Source: Ignavibacteriae bacterium HGW-Ignavibacteriae-2 (lineage in GTDB: Bacteria; Bacteroidota; Ignavibacteria; Ignavibacteriales; Melioribacteraceae). Taken from it: DNA of 36,700 bases. This document shows positions 1 through 9,364 of the stretch, in pieces; position 1 is the stretch's first letter; every line of letters starts with the position of its first letter. The stretch lies in assembly GCA_002839805.1 (NCBI GenBank), contig PGYT01000049.1:1-36700 (forward strand), in the 5' to 3' direction. Under the pieces are notes generated by a model. The model worked only from the letters and a program-made list of their open reading frames with translations, had not been told where the DNA came from and did no database searches. A program made the translations under genes and the position numbers.

Positions 1-1
1 G

Positions 2-2164
2 ATAGTTTTTGACGGTAAAAACATTACTAACTATCCTCCTTTCTACTGGATAGTAAAATCTGATCAAGCTCTTAACCCATCATATAAATATGATATGGAA
101 TTAGGCGCTCAAGGATATAATGATTATATAGCTGATCAAATCCAAAATGTAGCTTTAATTAGAAGAGACTCAGGTAGTGTTGCTAATCCTTGGTATGTTC
201 AAGGTGCTAACTGGGCAAGCTATTCAAACTATACATTGTCTACAAGTTACCCAGTAATTAAAGTTATTGACGCTCAAGGCGGAATTATTAGTGGTAACGG
301 ATCTAAATTCTCATTCAGTCAGTTAAACAAAGCTCCTGTATTGTCTGCTCCTGCAGATCTTTCAGTTGCTGAAAACGCAGCCGCTGCAATTACATGGGTT
401 GCTACTGATCCTGACATTGATCAAACTCCAACTATGACTGGTGTTGCATGGACAGCTGTTCCTCCTGCTGTAGTTCCTACTGCGGGTACAGGCGCTGGTC
501 AATATCAGTTTAACGCTTCAACAGGAGTTTTATCATGGACTCCTTCATTTACACAAGCTGGTGTTTATACGGTTACAGTAAGTGCTACAGACGGTATTAT
601 TACTACACCTACAACTGATGTTGTTACGATCACAGTAACTGACGCAGACGCTCCAGTAGTATTTACCGCTCCTACAGCTGGTGTTGCTTCAGCAATGACT
701 GTTGTTGAAGGATCGAGTACTGTAGTTGACTTTACAGCAACTGGTGAAGGTACAGTTACTTTAGCACTAGTTGGTCAAACTCCTGCAGCTCCTGTTGTTG
801 GAACATTTGACGCTCTTACAAATAAGTTAACTTTAGCTCCTAGCTTTACTGCAGCAATTGCAGAAGCCAATACTGACTATGTATTTGTAGTTAAAGGTAC
901 AAGTCAATATGGTAAAACAACTGATTATACTTTAACTGTTACCGTTACTAACGCTAATCAGAGTCCAGTTGTTACTACAACTGACGCTACTGCTACTGTA
1001 AATTACGGTACACCTAAAGTTATAACATTTACAGCTACAGACGCAGACGGTACAGTTCCTACATTTAACGCATTTACAGTTGCTCCGGCTTTATCAGGAA
1101 CAGCAGTAGCGGCAGTTAATGCAGGTACATATACAATTACAATTACTCCTACAACTGCAGATATAAATAACTCATATACGTTCAGTGTTTCAGCGACAGA
1201 CGGCGCGGCTACTTCACCTGTAGTTACTTCTGTTGTTGCTGTTCAATCTGACTTAGTTGGAACTCCTCCTGCACCACGACAAAAAGGTGACGTACAGGGC
1301 GACGGCGACGTTGCAGCATTTGACGCTGTTCCAATACTTCAATATGCAGTTGGTTTAGAAACAGGCTTTACTTGGATTAACGGAAGTGCAATTAACTTCT
1401 GGGCGGCTGATGTTAGCGGTGGTACACCAAGCGGTGCAGACGGCTCGGTTACAGCTTATGACGCAGCTTCTATTCTTTATAGCGCAGTAAATAGCGGTGT
1501 ATTCTTACCGAAAAAAGGCGCTACTTTAGCAGAAGTTACATATGGTAAATTAACTGGTTCTGAAGATATTATGAGAGTTCCAATTCAAATATCAAATACA
1601 AGTAATGTTGTATCAGCAGAAATGACTTATGAATTTGACGCTAACGTAGCTGAAGTTGTTGGTGTTCATACAAACGCTCCTAACGGTTGGTTAGCTTACA
1701 GTAATGTAACCGACGGTAAAGTAAAAGTAGTTATGGCTGGTCTCGAAGCTTTAACAGACGGTAATATTTTAGTACTTGACGTTAAAATGAAAGATAAAGA
1801 AGCAAGCTTTGTACTTAAAGGCGGCGTTCAGTTAAATGCTGATCTTAACTTAACAATGGAAAGTGTATCAATTAGACAAATCCCAACTTCGTTTGAAGTT
1901 AGTCAGAACTATCCTAACCCATTCAACCCGACTACAGAAATCAAATATCAGATTTCTGAGAATACAAAAGTTATGTTGAAAGTATACAATACTTTAGGTC
2001 AGGAAGTAGCTACTATCGTTAACGAAATAGCTGAAGCTGGTTATTACACAGCAAGATGGGATGGAACAAATAACTACGGTCAAAGAGTAACTTCTGGTGT
2101 GTATATCTATAGATTACAAGCTGGTGACTTTATTGCAACTAAGAAGATGAACTTAATTAAGTAA
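2..2164 (+). CDS. Secreted Ig-like/dockerin/cohesin protein with T9SS sorting domain (5' partial)
   Basis: The frame is open from base 2, so the gene begins upstream of the window; the first internal ATG (95) is not a credible start. In order: the tail of an unidentified domain (to about 325), three Ig/cadherin-like repeats (about 326-643, 643-958, 959-1250), a dockerin-like module (about 1280-1500), a cohesin-like beta sandwich (about 1510-1880) and a T9SS type A sorting domain (about 1885-2161) with NYPNPFNPTTEI and a terminal KKMNLIK. The first dockerin loop, DVQGDGDVAAFD, fits the calcium-loop pattern DxNxDGxxxxxD. The second loop has an insertion between DVS and DGSVTAYD. The protein is inferred to be exported across the outer membrane and kept at the surface or released. 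No catalytic domain is visible, so a structural or adhesive role is likeliest. Codon use is strongly skewed (GCT, GTT, ACA), which suggests high expression. Confidence 0.85.
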   Translation: MVFDGKNITNYPPFYWIVKSDQALNPSYKYDMELGAQGYNDYIADQIQNVALIRRDSGSVANPWYVQGANWASYSNYTLSTSYPVIKVIDAQGGIISGNGSKFSFSQLNKAPVLSAPADLSVAENAAAAITWVATDPDIDQTPTMTGVAWTAVPPAVVPTAGTGAGQYQFNASTGVLSWTPSFTQAGVYTVTVSATDGIITTPTTDVVTITVTDADAPVVFTAPTAGVASAMTVVEGSSTVVDFTATGEGTVTLALVGQTPAAPVVGTFDALTNKLTLAPSFTAAIAEANTDYVFVVKGTSQYGKTTDYTLTVTVTNANQSPVVTTTDATATVNYGTPKVITFTATDADGTVPTFNAFTVAPALSGTAVAAVNAGTYTITITPTTADINNSYTFSVSATDGAATSPVVTSVVAVQSDLVGTPPAPRQKGDVQGDGDVAAFDAVPILQYAVGLETGFTWINGSAINFWAADVSGGTPSGADGSVTAYDAASILYSAVNSGVFLPKKGATLAEVTYGKLTGSEDIMRVPIQISNTSNVVSAEMTYEFDANVAEVVGVHTNAPNGWLAYSNVTDGKVKVVMAGLEALTDGNILVLDVKMKDKEASFVLKGGVQLNADLNLTMESVSIRQIPTSFEVSQNYPNPFNPTTEIKYQISENTKVMLKVYNTLGQEVATIVNEIAEAGYYTARWDGTNNYGQRVTSGVYIYRLQAGDFIATKKMNLIK

Positions 2165-2172
2165 TCCTATTT

Positions 2173-2202
2173 TTGAGGGGCGCAAGAGCGCCCCTCAATT
2201 TC
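2173..2202 (+). terminator. Intrinsic terminator after the first surface-protein gene
   Basis: An 11-bp perfect GC-rich stem (2173-2183 with 2188-2198) closes an AAGA tetraloop 8 bases after the stop codon. The T tract after it is short. It separates this gene from the next one at 2247. Confidence 0.8.
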
Positions 2203-2246
2203 ATTCCCTCGTCTTCTTTTCGGAATAAAAAAAATTGAGGTTATAA

Positions 2247-4265
2247 ATGAGAAAAAATAAAATAAGTGTTATGAAGCTGCTACTCTTTGGCTTTCTCTTA
2301 TTGGGTTTTACGAGCTTAAACGCGCAGGTTGCTGTAAGCATGCCGACGGTTAACGCTCAGATGGGAGCCACTGGTTCCTTTAGTTTAACCTCAGGAGATT
2401 TGACAAGTCAGGGTGCATATTCATTTGAATTTACTTTAACATATGACAAAAGTATTGTAAAAATTACTGGAGTTGAAAAAGGAACTATTCCTACAAATAC
2501 TCCTGTGTTTACAGATTTAACGACGGCCAATACAAATGGCAGTCTAAAAGTGGTTTATGCTGCGGCTACTCCACTTGCAGGCACTGGATCATTAATTAAA
2601 TTTAATTACGAAATTCTTGCTGTTGGTACTTCACCTTTAGCATTAACAGGTTTTAAGTTTAATAACGGTACACCAGCTGCTACACCAACAAACGGCAGTG
2701 TAATAGTTCCCGCGATATCCATAACAATTGGAGACGCAACTGGTTTTGTTGGCGATACTTTGATGATACCTGTTTCTACATCTAACTTAACAGGTTATTC
2801 AATTTATTCATTTAATTTTAACTATGGTTTCGATAAAACTAAATTAGAAGTATTAGGACATTCACAAGTTGGAACTCTTTCAGCTGGTAATGAAGCTCTT
2901 TCTAATCCTAATAACACTGCTGGAACTGGAGCACTTGCTTATGCTGCAGGTTCTACATTACCAGCTCAGGCTGGTGTTTTAGTTTATATTAAAGCAAAAG
3001 TTATCGGTGCCGGTACTTCTAGCTTCACGGTATCTAACTTTAAGTATAATAACGGTACTCCAGCAGCTGGTGTAATTAACGTTGGTGTTATAACAACAGC
3101 TATTATTCCTAATTTCAAAGTTGAAGGTACTGTTAAATATAGAAATTCTTCATTAACTCCTTTATCAAATGTTGTTGTTAATAAAGACGGTGTTCTTGCT
3201 GCAACTACAGCTGCTCCTGGTACTTATTCTGTTACAGGTTTGTTGGCTGGTACTTATACATTCAGTTTCAGCAAAACAGGCGCTTGGGGCGGAGTTTTAG
3301 CTTCAGATGCTTTAAAAGCCGCTCTTTATTATGTTGACCCAGTTGCTAATCCTTTGGATGCTGTTCAAGTTATGGCTGCTGACGTTAATGATGACGGCGT
3401 GGTTTTAATGAGCGACGCTCAGATGATATTAAATAGAGTAGTTGGTAAAATTTCCGCTTTTACAAAAGCTGATTGGGTATTAAGCCCAAGCAGCAAAACT
3501 CTTACATTAAGTGCCAACGAGGTAATTGATGTATTAGCTTTAGCTACAGGCGATGTTAACGGAAGTTATTCTCCTTCTTTAGCAAAAGAAACTGTTGCAT
3601 ATACAGTTGATGAAGTTATTAATGTTAAGAAAAGTTCAGTTTTCGAATTCCCAATTAAAGTTAAAAACGCGTCTGAAATTGGCGCTTTTACTTTAAGATT
3701 ATCATATCCTATGGATAAAGTTGAATTTGTTTCAGCTAGCAGTTCTGTATCAGTAATTTCAAGCACAGAAAAAGGTATTGTTACTTTAGCCTGGGCTGAT
3801 CTTTCTACAAAAAACAGTATGAAAGTTGCTGAAAACGGCGCTTTAGTTGTTCTTAAATTCAGAACTTCGGAAGCATTGAATATTTCTGATATTATAGAAG
3901 TTAAATTAGAATCTGGTTCTGAATTGGTTGATAGATTAGGTAAAGATTTATCTGCCGGTTTATCATTAAGCAGAATTGCTAATTCTGTTCCAGAAAGTTT
4001 TGAGTTAGGTCAAAACTATCCAAACCCATTTAATCCATCTACAACTATTTCATATGCAATTCCGCAAGATGGAAAAGTTAATGTAGTTGTTTATAATGCT
4101 ATTGGACAAATTGTTGCTACTTTAGTAAATCAAGTACAAGAAGCTGGTAGTTATAAGTATGAATGGAATGCCGGACAATTAACGAGTGGAATTTATTTCT
4201 ACAGAATTTCTGTTGAAGGCGCAAAGAATTTTGTTCAGACAAAGAAAATGCTCTTACTAAAGTAA
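2247..4265 (+). CDS. Secreted three-cohesin, dockerin-like protein with T9SS sorting domain
   Basis: The 672-residue protein starts with a signal peptide (residues 1-27, ending LNAQ). GAGG at 2237-2240 lies a few bases upstream of the ATG and supports this start. Cohesin-like domains lie at about 28-152 and 153-288; they share the string NNGTPAA, pointing to internal duplication. A carboxypeptidase-regulatory-like beta domain follows (about 289-350). Next comes a dockerin-like stretch (about 350-445) with one good calcium loop (DVNDDGVVLMSD) and a degenerate partner (GDVNGSYSPS). A third cohesin-like domain (about 450-578) and a T9SS type A domain (about 581-672, NYPNPFNPSTTI, end KKMLLLK) complete it. 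It is probably a surface scaffold or adhesin, with cohesin and dockerin in one chain. No enzyme domain was recognised. Domain names rest on sequence pattern and fold features, not a profile search. Confidence 0.85.
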   Translation: MRKNKISVMKLLLFGFLLLGFTSLNAQVAVSMPTVNAQMGATGSFSLTSGDLTSQGAYSFEFTLTYDKSIVKITGVEKGTIPTNTPVFTDLTTANTNGSLKVVYAAATPLAGTGSLIKFNYEILAVGTSPLALTGFKFNNGTPAATPTNGSVIVPAISITIGDATGFVGDTLMIPVSTSNLTGYSIYSFNFNYGFDKTKLEVLGHSQVGTLSAGNEALSNPNNTAGTGALAYAAGSTLPAQAGVLVYIKAKVIGAGTSSFTVSNFKYNNGTPAAGVINVGVITTAIIPNFKVEGTVKYRNSSLTPLSNVVVNKDGVLAATTAAPGTYSVTGLLAGTYTFSFSKTGAWGGVLASDALKAALYYVDPVANPLDAVQVMAADVNDDGVVLMSDAQMILNRVVGKISAFTKADWVLSPSSKTLTLSANEVIDVLALATGDVNGSYSPSLAKETVAYTVDEVINVKKSSVFEFPIKVKNASEIGAFTLRLSYPMDKVEFVSASSSVSVISSTEKGIVTLAWADLSTKNSMKVAENGALVVLKFRTSEALNISDIIEVKLESGSELVDRLGKDLSAGLSLSRIANSVPESFELGQNYPNPFNPSTTISYAIPQDGKVNVVVYNAIGQIVATLVNQVQEAGSYKYEWNAGQLTSGIYFYRISVEGAKNFVQTKKMLLLK

Positions 4266-4277
4266 ATAATTGTTTAT

Positions 4278-4336
4278 AAAAACAGGCATAGGAGAGCTAC
4301 CAGTTATTATGACTTTTCCTATGCCTGTTTTTTTTG
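4278..4336 (+). terminator. Intrinsic terminator after the three-cohesin gene
   Basis: A 15-bp stem (4279-4293 with 4317-4331) with a 23-base loop runs into an uninterrupted T tract. The stem sequence aacaggcatagga reads back as tcctatgcctgtt. Confidence 0.85.
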
Positions 4337-4363
4337 AATCGTAATTCATAGAGTGAGGAAAAT

Positions 4364-7300
4364 ATGAAAAAATACATTTTCTCTGTTATTGCTGCTATTT
4401 TCATCTTCACTTGTGCAACGTACGCTCAAACCACTGTATCTATATCTGAAGTAAAATCCTTTGAGAATATGGATGTTCTTGTTCCTATTACTTCCGATAA
4501 ACCGTTGTCTGGCATTGGCTCATTAACTTTTAAGATACAATATGATGAATCGGTGCTCGACTTTAACGATGAAATTATCAATAATGCATTAAGTGGCGAA
4601 GGCACATTCTTGATCGACCATAATAACGGAGAAATTTCGATTGGTTGGTTCAGCGCAGTCCCTGTCAGCATAACTGATACTATTATGGTACTGAAGTTTG
4701 GGTACAAATCCGGCACTAGTGATTTAAGTCTTCTTCAAAAGGAGATTACAGACAAAGATGGAGTGCAGCTTCCTAATTTAAGTTTTGTAGATGGTAAAGT
4801 TAAGCCATACGATATAGAGTTTAAACTTGGAACAGTTGTTTCTACAATTGGCGATACTGTTTCCGTTTCTTTATCCGCGGTTAATCTCCAGAATATCGGA
4901 GCTATGACTTTATACGTAAATTATGATAACACGAAAGTTGACTTTATAGGTTTAGGTAACGACGTAGTTGGTTTTACAGCGAACGCAAATAATAATACTG
5001 TTACACTGGGATGGTTTGATGCTGTTAATCCCCTTAGTGTTAATATGGGTCAGTTAACAGATCTAAAGTTTGTAATTAAAGGCGGACTATCAAATCTAAC
5101 ATTTGGCGCTTCATCTGAAGTAGTGAACTTAGCGGGTACTGTGCTAAGTCCTATTTACACAAGCGGTCTTGTTAGTGATTTAAATAGTCAACCTGCAGTT
5201 TTATCTATTTCTAACGTACGATGGACAGCTGGACAAAAAGTAGCTGTTAGTGTTATTGGAAAAGGAATTAATAATTTAGGTTCCGCAACATTAAAAATAA
5301 CTTATAATCCCGCGGTATTACAATTTGATAATTATGATAATCTCGCGTCCGGTCAACTTACAGCTAATTCGGCGGCAGGGGTATTAACTCTTGGTTACTT
5401 TAACACAGCCGGTTTAACTGTAGGCGATGGTAAAATTGTTGATTTAGTTTTTGATTACGTTAACGGAAATTCCGCAATTGTTTGGGATAAAGTTTTCGGG
5501 GAAATTACAAAAGTTGATGGAAGTCCATTAACAGTTGCTTTATCCGACGGCTCAATATCTCCTAACGCTTTGCCTAATTTAGTTTTAGTTAGTTCAGTTA
5601 GTGTTAACGAAGGATCATTATTGACCATTGGCGTAAAAGCCACTGATGCTAATAATGACGTTTTAACATATTCAGCTACTGGTTTACCCTCAGGCGCTGT
5701 ATTTGTTAACGACACATTAAAATGGACTCCAACTTTTGCTCAGGCAAATGTTTATACAGTTAAATTTACTGCAGCTGATAACTATGGCGGTATTGACAGC
5801 GCAAATGTAGTTATTACTGTAAACGACATAAACGTTGTTCCTCAATTTGTTAATGTATTACAAGATACAACAATAAATGAAGGGCAGTCTCTTGAATTCC
5901 AATATACAGGATCCGATTTTGATAATGATACATTAAAATTTGCTTTAGTAGGCGGTCCAACGGGCGCTATGATGAGCGAAAGTGGATTATTTAAATGGAC
6001 TCCTGATTTCGATCAAGCCGGCGTTTATGATTTAATAGTAGCATCGTTAACTGACAAAGCTGTTTCAGTTTATGATACCGCTAAAATTACTGTTACTAAT
6101 GTAAACAGAGTTCCTGGTTTTGTAAAAGTTCTGCCTGATACTTTAGTTAAAGGTGGTACGACTCTGGCGTTTACTTACACTGCAACCGATCCTGATAATG
6201 ACGCGGTTATTTTCGCGAAAGTATCTGGTCCTGATGATTTAACTGTAAGTGCTGCTGGTGTATTAAGCTGGGTTATCCCTATTTCTACAAGCGGTGTTTA
6301 CACCGTTGTAACATCGGTTAGTGACGGTGTTGCCACTGTATTAGATACAGCGGTTGTTACAGTTCAGATAGGTGCTTATGAAGTTACTATTAAACAGATT
6401 CAGCAGCCTACTGACACAACGGACGTTTCACCTTATAATGGTAAGATTGTTAAAACAACCGGTATTGTAACTGCTATTGATTCAGTTGCGAGCGGCGGAA
6501 TGGGTTATTATATACAGGATGGCGCTGGCGCATGGAACGGTATATTTGTTTTTACAAATAAAGTAAAACCTACCGTTAAACAAGGCGATAAAGTTACTGT
6601 TACTACTTTAGTAAAAGAGTATTTTAATTTTACTGAGCTTGATTACAGCACTCAGCCTCTTGGACTTGTTATAGTAAGTTCTAAAAATGTTTTACCGGCT
6701 GTTACTAAAATTAAAACCGGTGACGACAAAGAACCTTACGAAGGCGTATTAGTTAAATATTCCTTAGCCGAAGTAACTAATAGCGATATTGGTTTTGGCG
6801 AATGGGAAATTAACGATGGTTCCGGAGTTGCAGTAGCTGACGATCAGATGTTTGTTTATAAACCTGTTCTTGGTGAAAAATTAGAAATAACCGGTGTTAT
6901 CAATTATACTTTTGGTCTTTACGCTATTGAACCTCGATTTGCAAAAGACATTACAGCTTCTCCTGAAGAATTGATTACATGGTTTGATTTGGAAGCCGGA
7001 TCAGCAAAATATTTTAACGCTACTGATGTAAATACACGTGGTATGGCTTATAATCCTACCACTGGACACGTACTTGTAGCTTCAAGAACCGGTGTTCCTA
7101 GAATATATGTATTGGATGGAATTACAGGCGCTTATCTTGATACTTTAGACGCAACAGGTCTCGCAGATCATGGTCAGTATAAAGTTAATCAGGTTGTAGT
7201 TGCCGATGACGGCGCAATTTATTCCTGCGCTATGGTTGCCTTCAGTTTTGCCGCCAATGAATTCAGAGTTCACAGATGGGCAGATGAAGACGCTGTACCT

Positions 7301-9079
7301 ACAATAGCTTATACTGCTGTTGGAACTACTAGAAACGGCGACGTACTGTCAGTTTCAGGCAGCGGTGTTAATACAATACTTTATTCAAGCGGTTCAGGAT
7401 CACTTGAATTAAGGAAATATACTACAACAGATGGTATAACATTCAATTTAGCTAATACAATAACACTCGCCGCTGCATATGCGGGCGGTGGTATTTCTCC
7501 GGTTTCATCATCGGCTAATGCGAATCTATGGGTAACAAGCGGCGGTCAATCAGTTAGATTGATTGATCAGACCGGCGCGGTGCTGGCAACTATTGACGGT
7601 ACAATGATACCTACTTATTTCTGGGATGTTGATTATGTGAAATTGGCGAACGGTAAAGAATTATTAGCTGTTGCCGGTGGTAACTCTAATCCTGGAAGTA
7701 TGGATATGCAGGTTTGGGATGTAACTAATTTGAACAACCCAACTCAAGTATATTATGCGGTTAAAGGCGGTACATTTAACACTAACGCAAACGCTACTGG
7801 TGTTGCGGATATCGTTGAATTGGCCGATAACCAATTTAGAGTATATCATTTACTAACAAACAACGGTTTGGCTTTATACGCTAACTACGAAGCTCCTACT
7901 TACGATATGGAATTAGCGTCATTGGATCATAAAGGCGGCGATTTAACCGTTACTATGTTCAACGATGGTAATATTGGATATCACGATTCCGGTATTGGTA
8001 AAGGAATTGAGTGGAAAGGTGTTAACGGTTTGTGGAAAGGTTCAATTGTTTATGGAAGAACTTCAGCAAAATATGCTGTTGGTGACGCTCATAACGCAGT
8101 TGGATTTAATGATATAGTGAATGTTGAAAGTTATTTCAATAAAGGATTTACAACCTGGGGTGAATTTGATCAGGTTACTTATCCTGTATTATTGAGTGAC
8201 GCAGATGCAGCAAAACCATATGGAATTCCTGTAATTCAACAGTCATTCTCAAAAACTGATGAAAATGCCGTATTTATAAAATATTCATTTGTAAATAACA
8301 CTGCTTCGGCTATCACCGATCTTTATGCGGGTATGTTCCTCGATATTGATGTTGGTGCTGGTAGTGCTTACAAAACAAATATTGGCGGCTATTCAGCGGC
8401 TGAGAAATTAGCTTACGAATATCATGACGCAAACAACGCTTATTATGGCGCGGTTGCTATTACTGATGGTGCCTGGGGCGCTAGAGTTACTGCTTCGTCT
8501 TTGGATGATTTAGATAAATTCCGTGAAGCGGCTCTTACTTATATTTCTGAATTACCAGCAACATTTGATGATTCTCCAGCCGGCGATCAAAGAACATGGA
8601 TCGGTTCACCGGTTAGAAACAGTAACGGTTCAACCAGCATTGCTGTTGGTGATACAGGTTACGTTGTTTTCGCTCTTGTTGCAGGAGATAATAAGAATAA
8701 TATAAGATTAAACGCAGATATGGCTTTCCGAAGAGCTGCAAAAACTCCAGGTTGGTCTACATTTGTTACCGATGTAAATGAAAATATAAATGTTCCTTCT
8801 GAATTTACATTATCACAGAACTATCCTAATCCGTTCAATCCTTCAACTACTATTAAGTTCGGATTACCTTCTGCTAGTCAGGTTAAAGTTAGAGTATTCA
8901 ACATACTTGGCGAAACAGTTGATGTTCTTGTTAATCAGGATATGTCCGCAGGGTTCCATTCTATAAATTGGAACGCGACAAATCTTTCTTCTGGAATTTA
9001 CTTCTATTCAATAGAAGCAAAATCTAATGAAGGTGGTAAAAGCTTTAGCATAACCAAAAAAATGATGCTGCTTAAGTAA
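4364..9079 (+). CDS. Large secreted multidomain cohesin/Ig-like/beta-propeller-like protein with T9SS sorting domain
   Basis: This 1571-residue protein has a signal peptide (1-22, ending TYAQ) and a ribosome-binding site (AGGA just upstream). Three cohesin-like domains come first (about 23-146, 147-275, 276-400). Three Ig/cadherin-like repeats follow (about 403-492, 492-582, 583-670), each with the D-x-D/N calcium-type signature and WTP-type strands. An OB-fold-like region (about 671-864, YNGKIVKTTGIVTAIDS) resembles the DUF5689-type segments of Bacteroidota surface proteins. Then come a DUF4623/propeller-like region (about 865-1176), an unassigned beta-rich region (about 1179-1470) and the T9SS domain (about 1475-1571, NYPNPFNPSTTIKF, end KKMMLLK). 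No catalytic motif was found. A cell-surface or matrix role is inferred. The OB and propeller assignments are tentative. Confidence 0.85.
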   Translation: MKKYIFSVIAAIFIFTCATYAQTTVSISEVKSFENMDVLVPITSDKPLSGIGSLTFKIQYDESVLDFNDEIINNALSGEGTFLIDHNNGEISIGWFSAVPVSITDTIMVLKFGYKSGTSDLSLLQKEITDKDGVQLPNLSFVDGKVKPYDIEFKLGTVVSTIGDTVSVSLSAVNLQNIGAMTLYVNYDNTKVDFIGLGNDVVGFTANANNNTVTLGWFDAVNPLSVNMGQLTDLKFVIKGGLSNLTFGASSEVVNLAGTVLSPIYTSGLVSDLNSQPAVLSISNVRWTAGQKVAVSVIGKGINNLGSATLKITYNPAVLQFDNYDNLASGQLTANSAAGVLTLGYFNTAGLTVGDGKIVDLVFDYVNGNSAIVWDKVFGEITKVDGSPLTVALSDGSISPNALPNLVLVSSVSVNEGSLLTIGVKATDANNDVLTYSATGLPSGAVFVNDTLKWTPTFAQANVYTVKFTAADNYGGIDSANVVITVNDINVVPQFVNVLQDTTINEGQSLEFQYTGSDFDNDTLKFALVGGPTGAMMSESGLFKWTPDFDQAGVYDLIVASLTDKAVSVYDTAKITVTNVNRVPGFVKVLPDTLVKGGTTLAFTYTATDPDNDAVIFAKVSGPDDLTVSAAGVLSWVIPISTSGVYTVVTSVSDGVATVLDTAVVTVQIGAYEVTIKQIQQPTDTTDVSPYNGKIVKTTGIVTAIDSVASGGMGYYIQDGAGAWNGIFVFTNKVKPTVKQGDKVTVTTLVKEYFNFTELDYSTQPLGLVIVSSKNVLPAVTKIKTGDDKEPYEGVLVKYSLAEVTNSDIGFGEWEINDGSGVAVADDQMFVYKPVLGEKLEITGVINYTFGLYAIEPRFAKDITASPEELITWFDLEAGSAKYFNATDVNTRGMAYNPTTGHVLVASRTGVPRIYVLDGITGAYLDTLDATGLADHGQYKVNQVVVADDGAIYSCAMVAFSFAANEFRVHRWADEDAVPTIAYTAVGTTRNGDVLSVSGSGVNTILYSSGSGSLELRKYTTTDGITFNLANTITLAAAYAGGGISPVSSSANANLWVTSGGQSVRLIDQTGAVLATIDGTMIPTYFWDVDYVKLANGKELLAVAGGNSNPGSMDMQVWDVTNLNNPTQVYYAVKGGTFNTNANATGVADIVELADNQFRVYHLLTNNGLALYANYEAPTYDMELASLDHKGGDLTVTMFNDGNIGYHDSGIGKGIEWKGVNGLWKGSIVYGRTSAKYAVGDAHNAVGFNDIVNVESYFNKGFTTWGEFDQVTYPVLLSDADAAKPYGIPVIQQSFSKTDENAVFIKYSFVNNTASAITDLYAGMFLDIDVGAGSAYKTNIGGYSAAEKLAYEYHDANNAYYGAVAITDGAWGARVTASSLDDLDKFREAALTYISELPATFDDSPAGDQRTWIGSPVRNSNGSTSIAVGDTGYVVFALVAGDNKNNIRLNADMAFRRAAKTPGWSTFVTDVNENINVPSEFTLSQNYPNPFNPSTTIKFGLPSASQVKVRVFNILGETVDVLVNQDMSAGFHSINWNATNLSSGIYFYSIEAKSNEGGKSFSITKKMMLLK

Positions 9080-9099
9080 TTATCATGTAAATATATTTA

Positions 9100-9137
9100 A
9101 TGGAAAAAGCCGCTTAATAGCGGCTTTTTCCATTTTA
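9100..9137 (+). terminator. Intrinsic terminator after the large cohesin protein
   Basis: A 14-bp perfect stem (9100-9113 with 9120-9133) with a six-base TTAATA loop lies 20 bases after the stop. The A-rich 5' arm and T-rich 3' arm would also let it act on the opposite strand. Confidence 0.88.
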
Positions 9138-9166
9138 AAACATCTATAGAACAAGTTTAACAATAT

Positions 9167-9288
9167 TCACTTCCTTCAGGTTATCAGCTGATATTAAAAC
9201 TGAGTGTTTCACTCGAAGTATTTCACTCGAAGTATTTCATACGAAGTATTTCATACGAAGTATTTCACAAGGAGCGTAGCGGAAGTGA
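9167..9288. repeat. 14-bp tandem repeat between 8-bp inverted repeats
   Basis: Four units of a 14-base repeat run head to tail at 9206-9219, 9220-9233, 9234-9247 and 9248-9261. They read (a/g)tttca(c/t)(t/a)cgaagt, and a diverged fifth unit lies at 9262-9275. The block lies between TCACTTCC (9167-9174) and its exact reverse complement GGAAGTGA (9281-9288). There is no open reading frame and no spacer, so this is not CRISPR. It looks like a small non-coding intergenic element, possibly MITE- or REP-like. A related fragment is at 10624-10650. Confidence 0.7.
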
Positions 9289-9364
9289 TAAAATAGTATA
9301 AATATTTCTCCATATCATCGCTAATAAATAATTATTTTTACACGGTATTAATCAAAATGAAATT

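Noticed and set aside
4426-4716. Minus-strand reading frame of 96 codons inside the large cohesin gene
   Set aside because: It lies wholly within a well-supported plus-strand gene, has no recognisable motif and is a shadow frame.
9206-9275. Short direct repeats as a possible CRISPR array
   Set aside because: Units are 14 bases and contiguous, with no spacers and no cas genes nearby.
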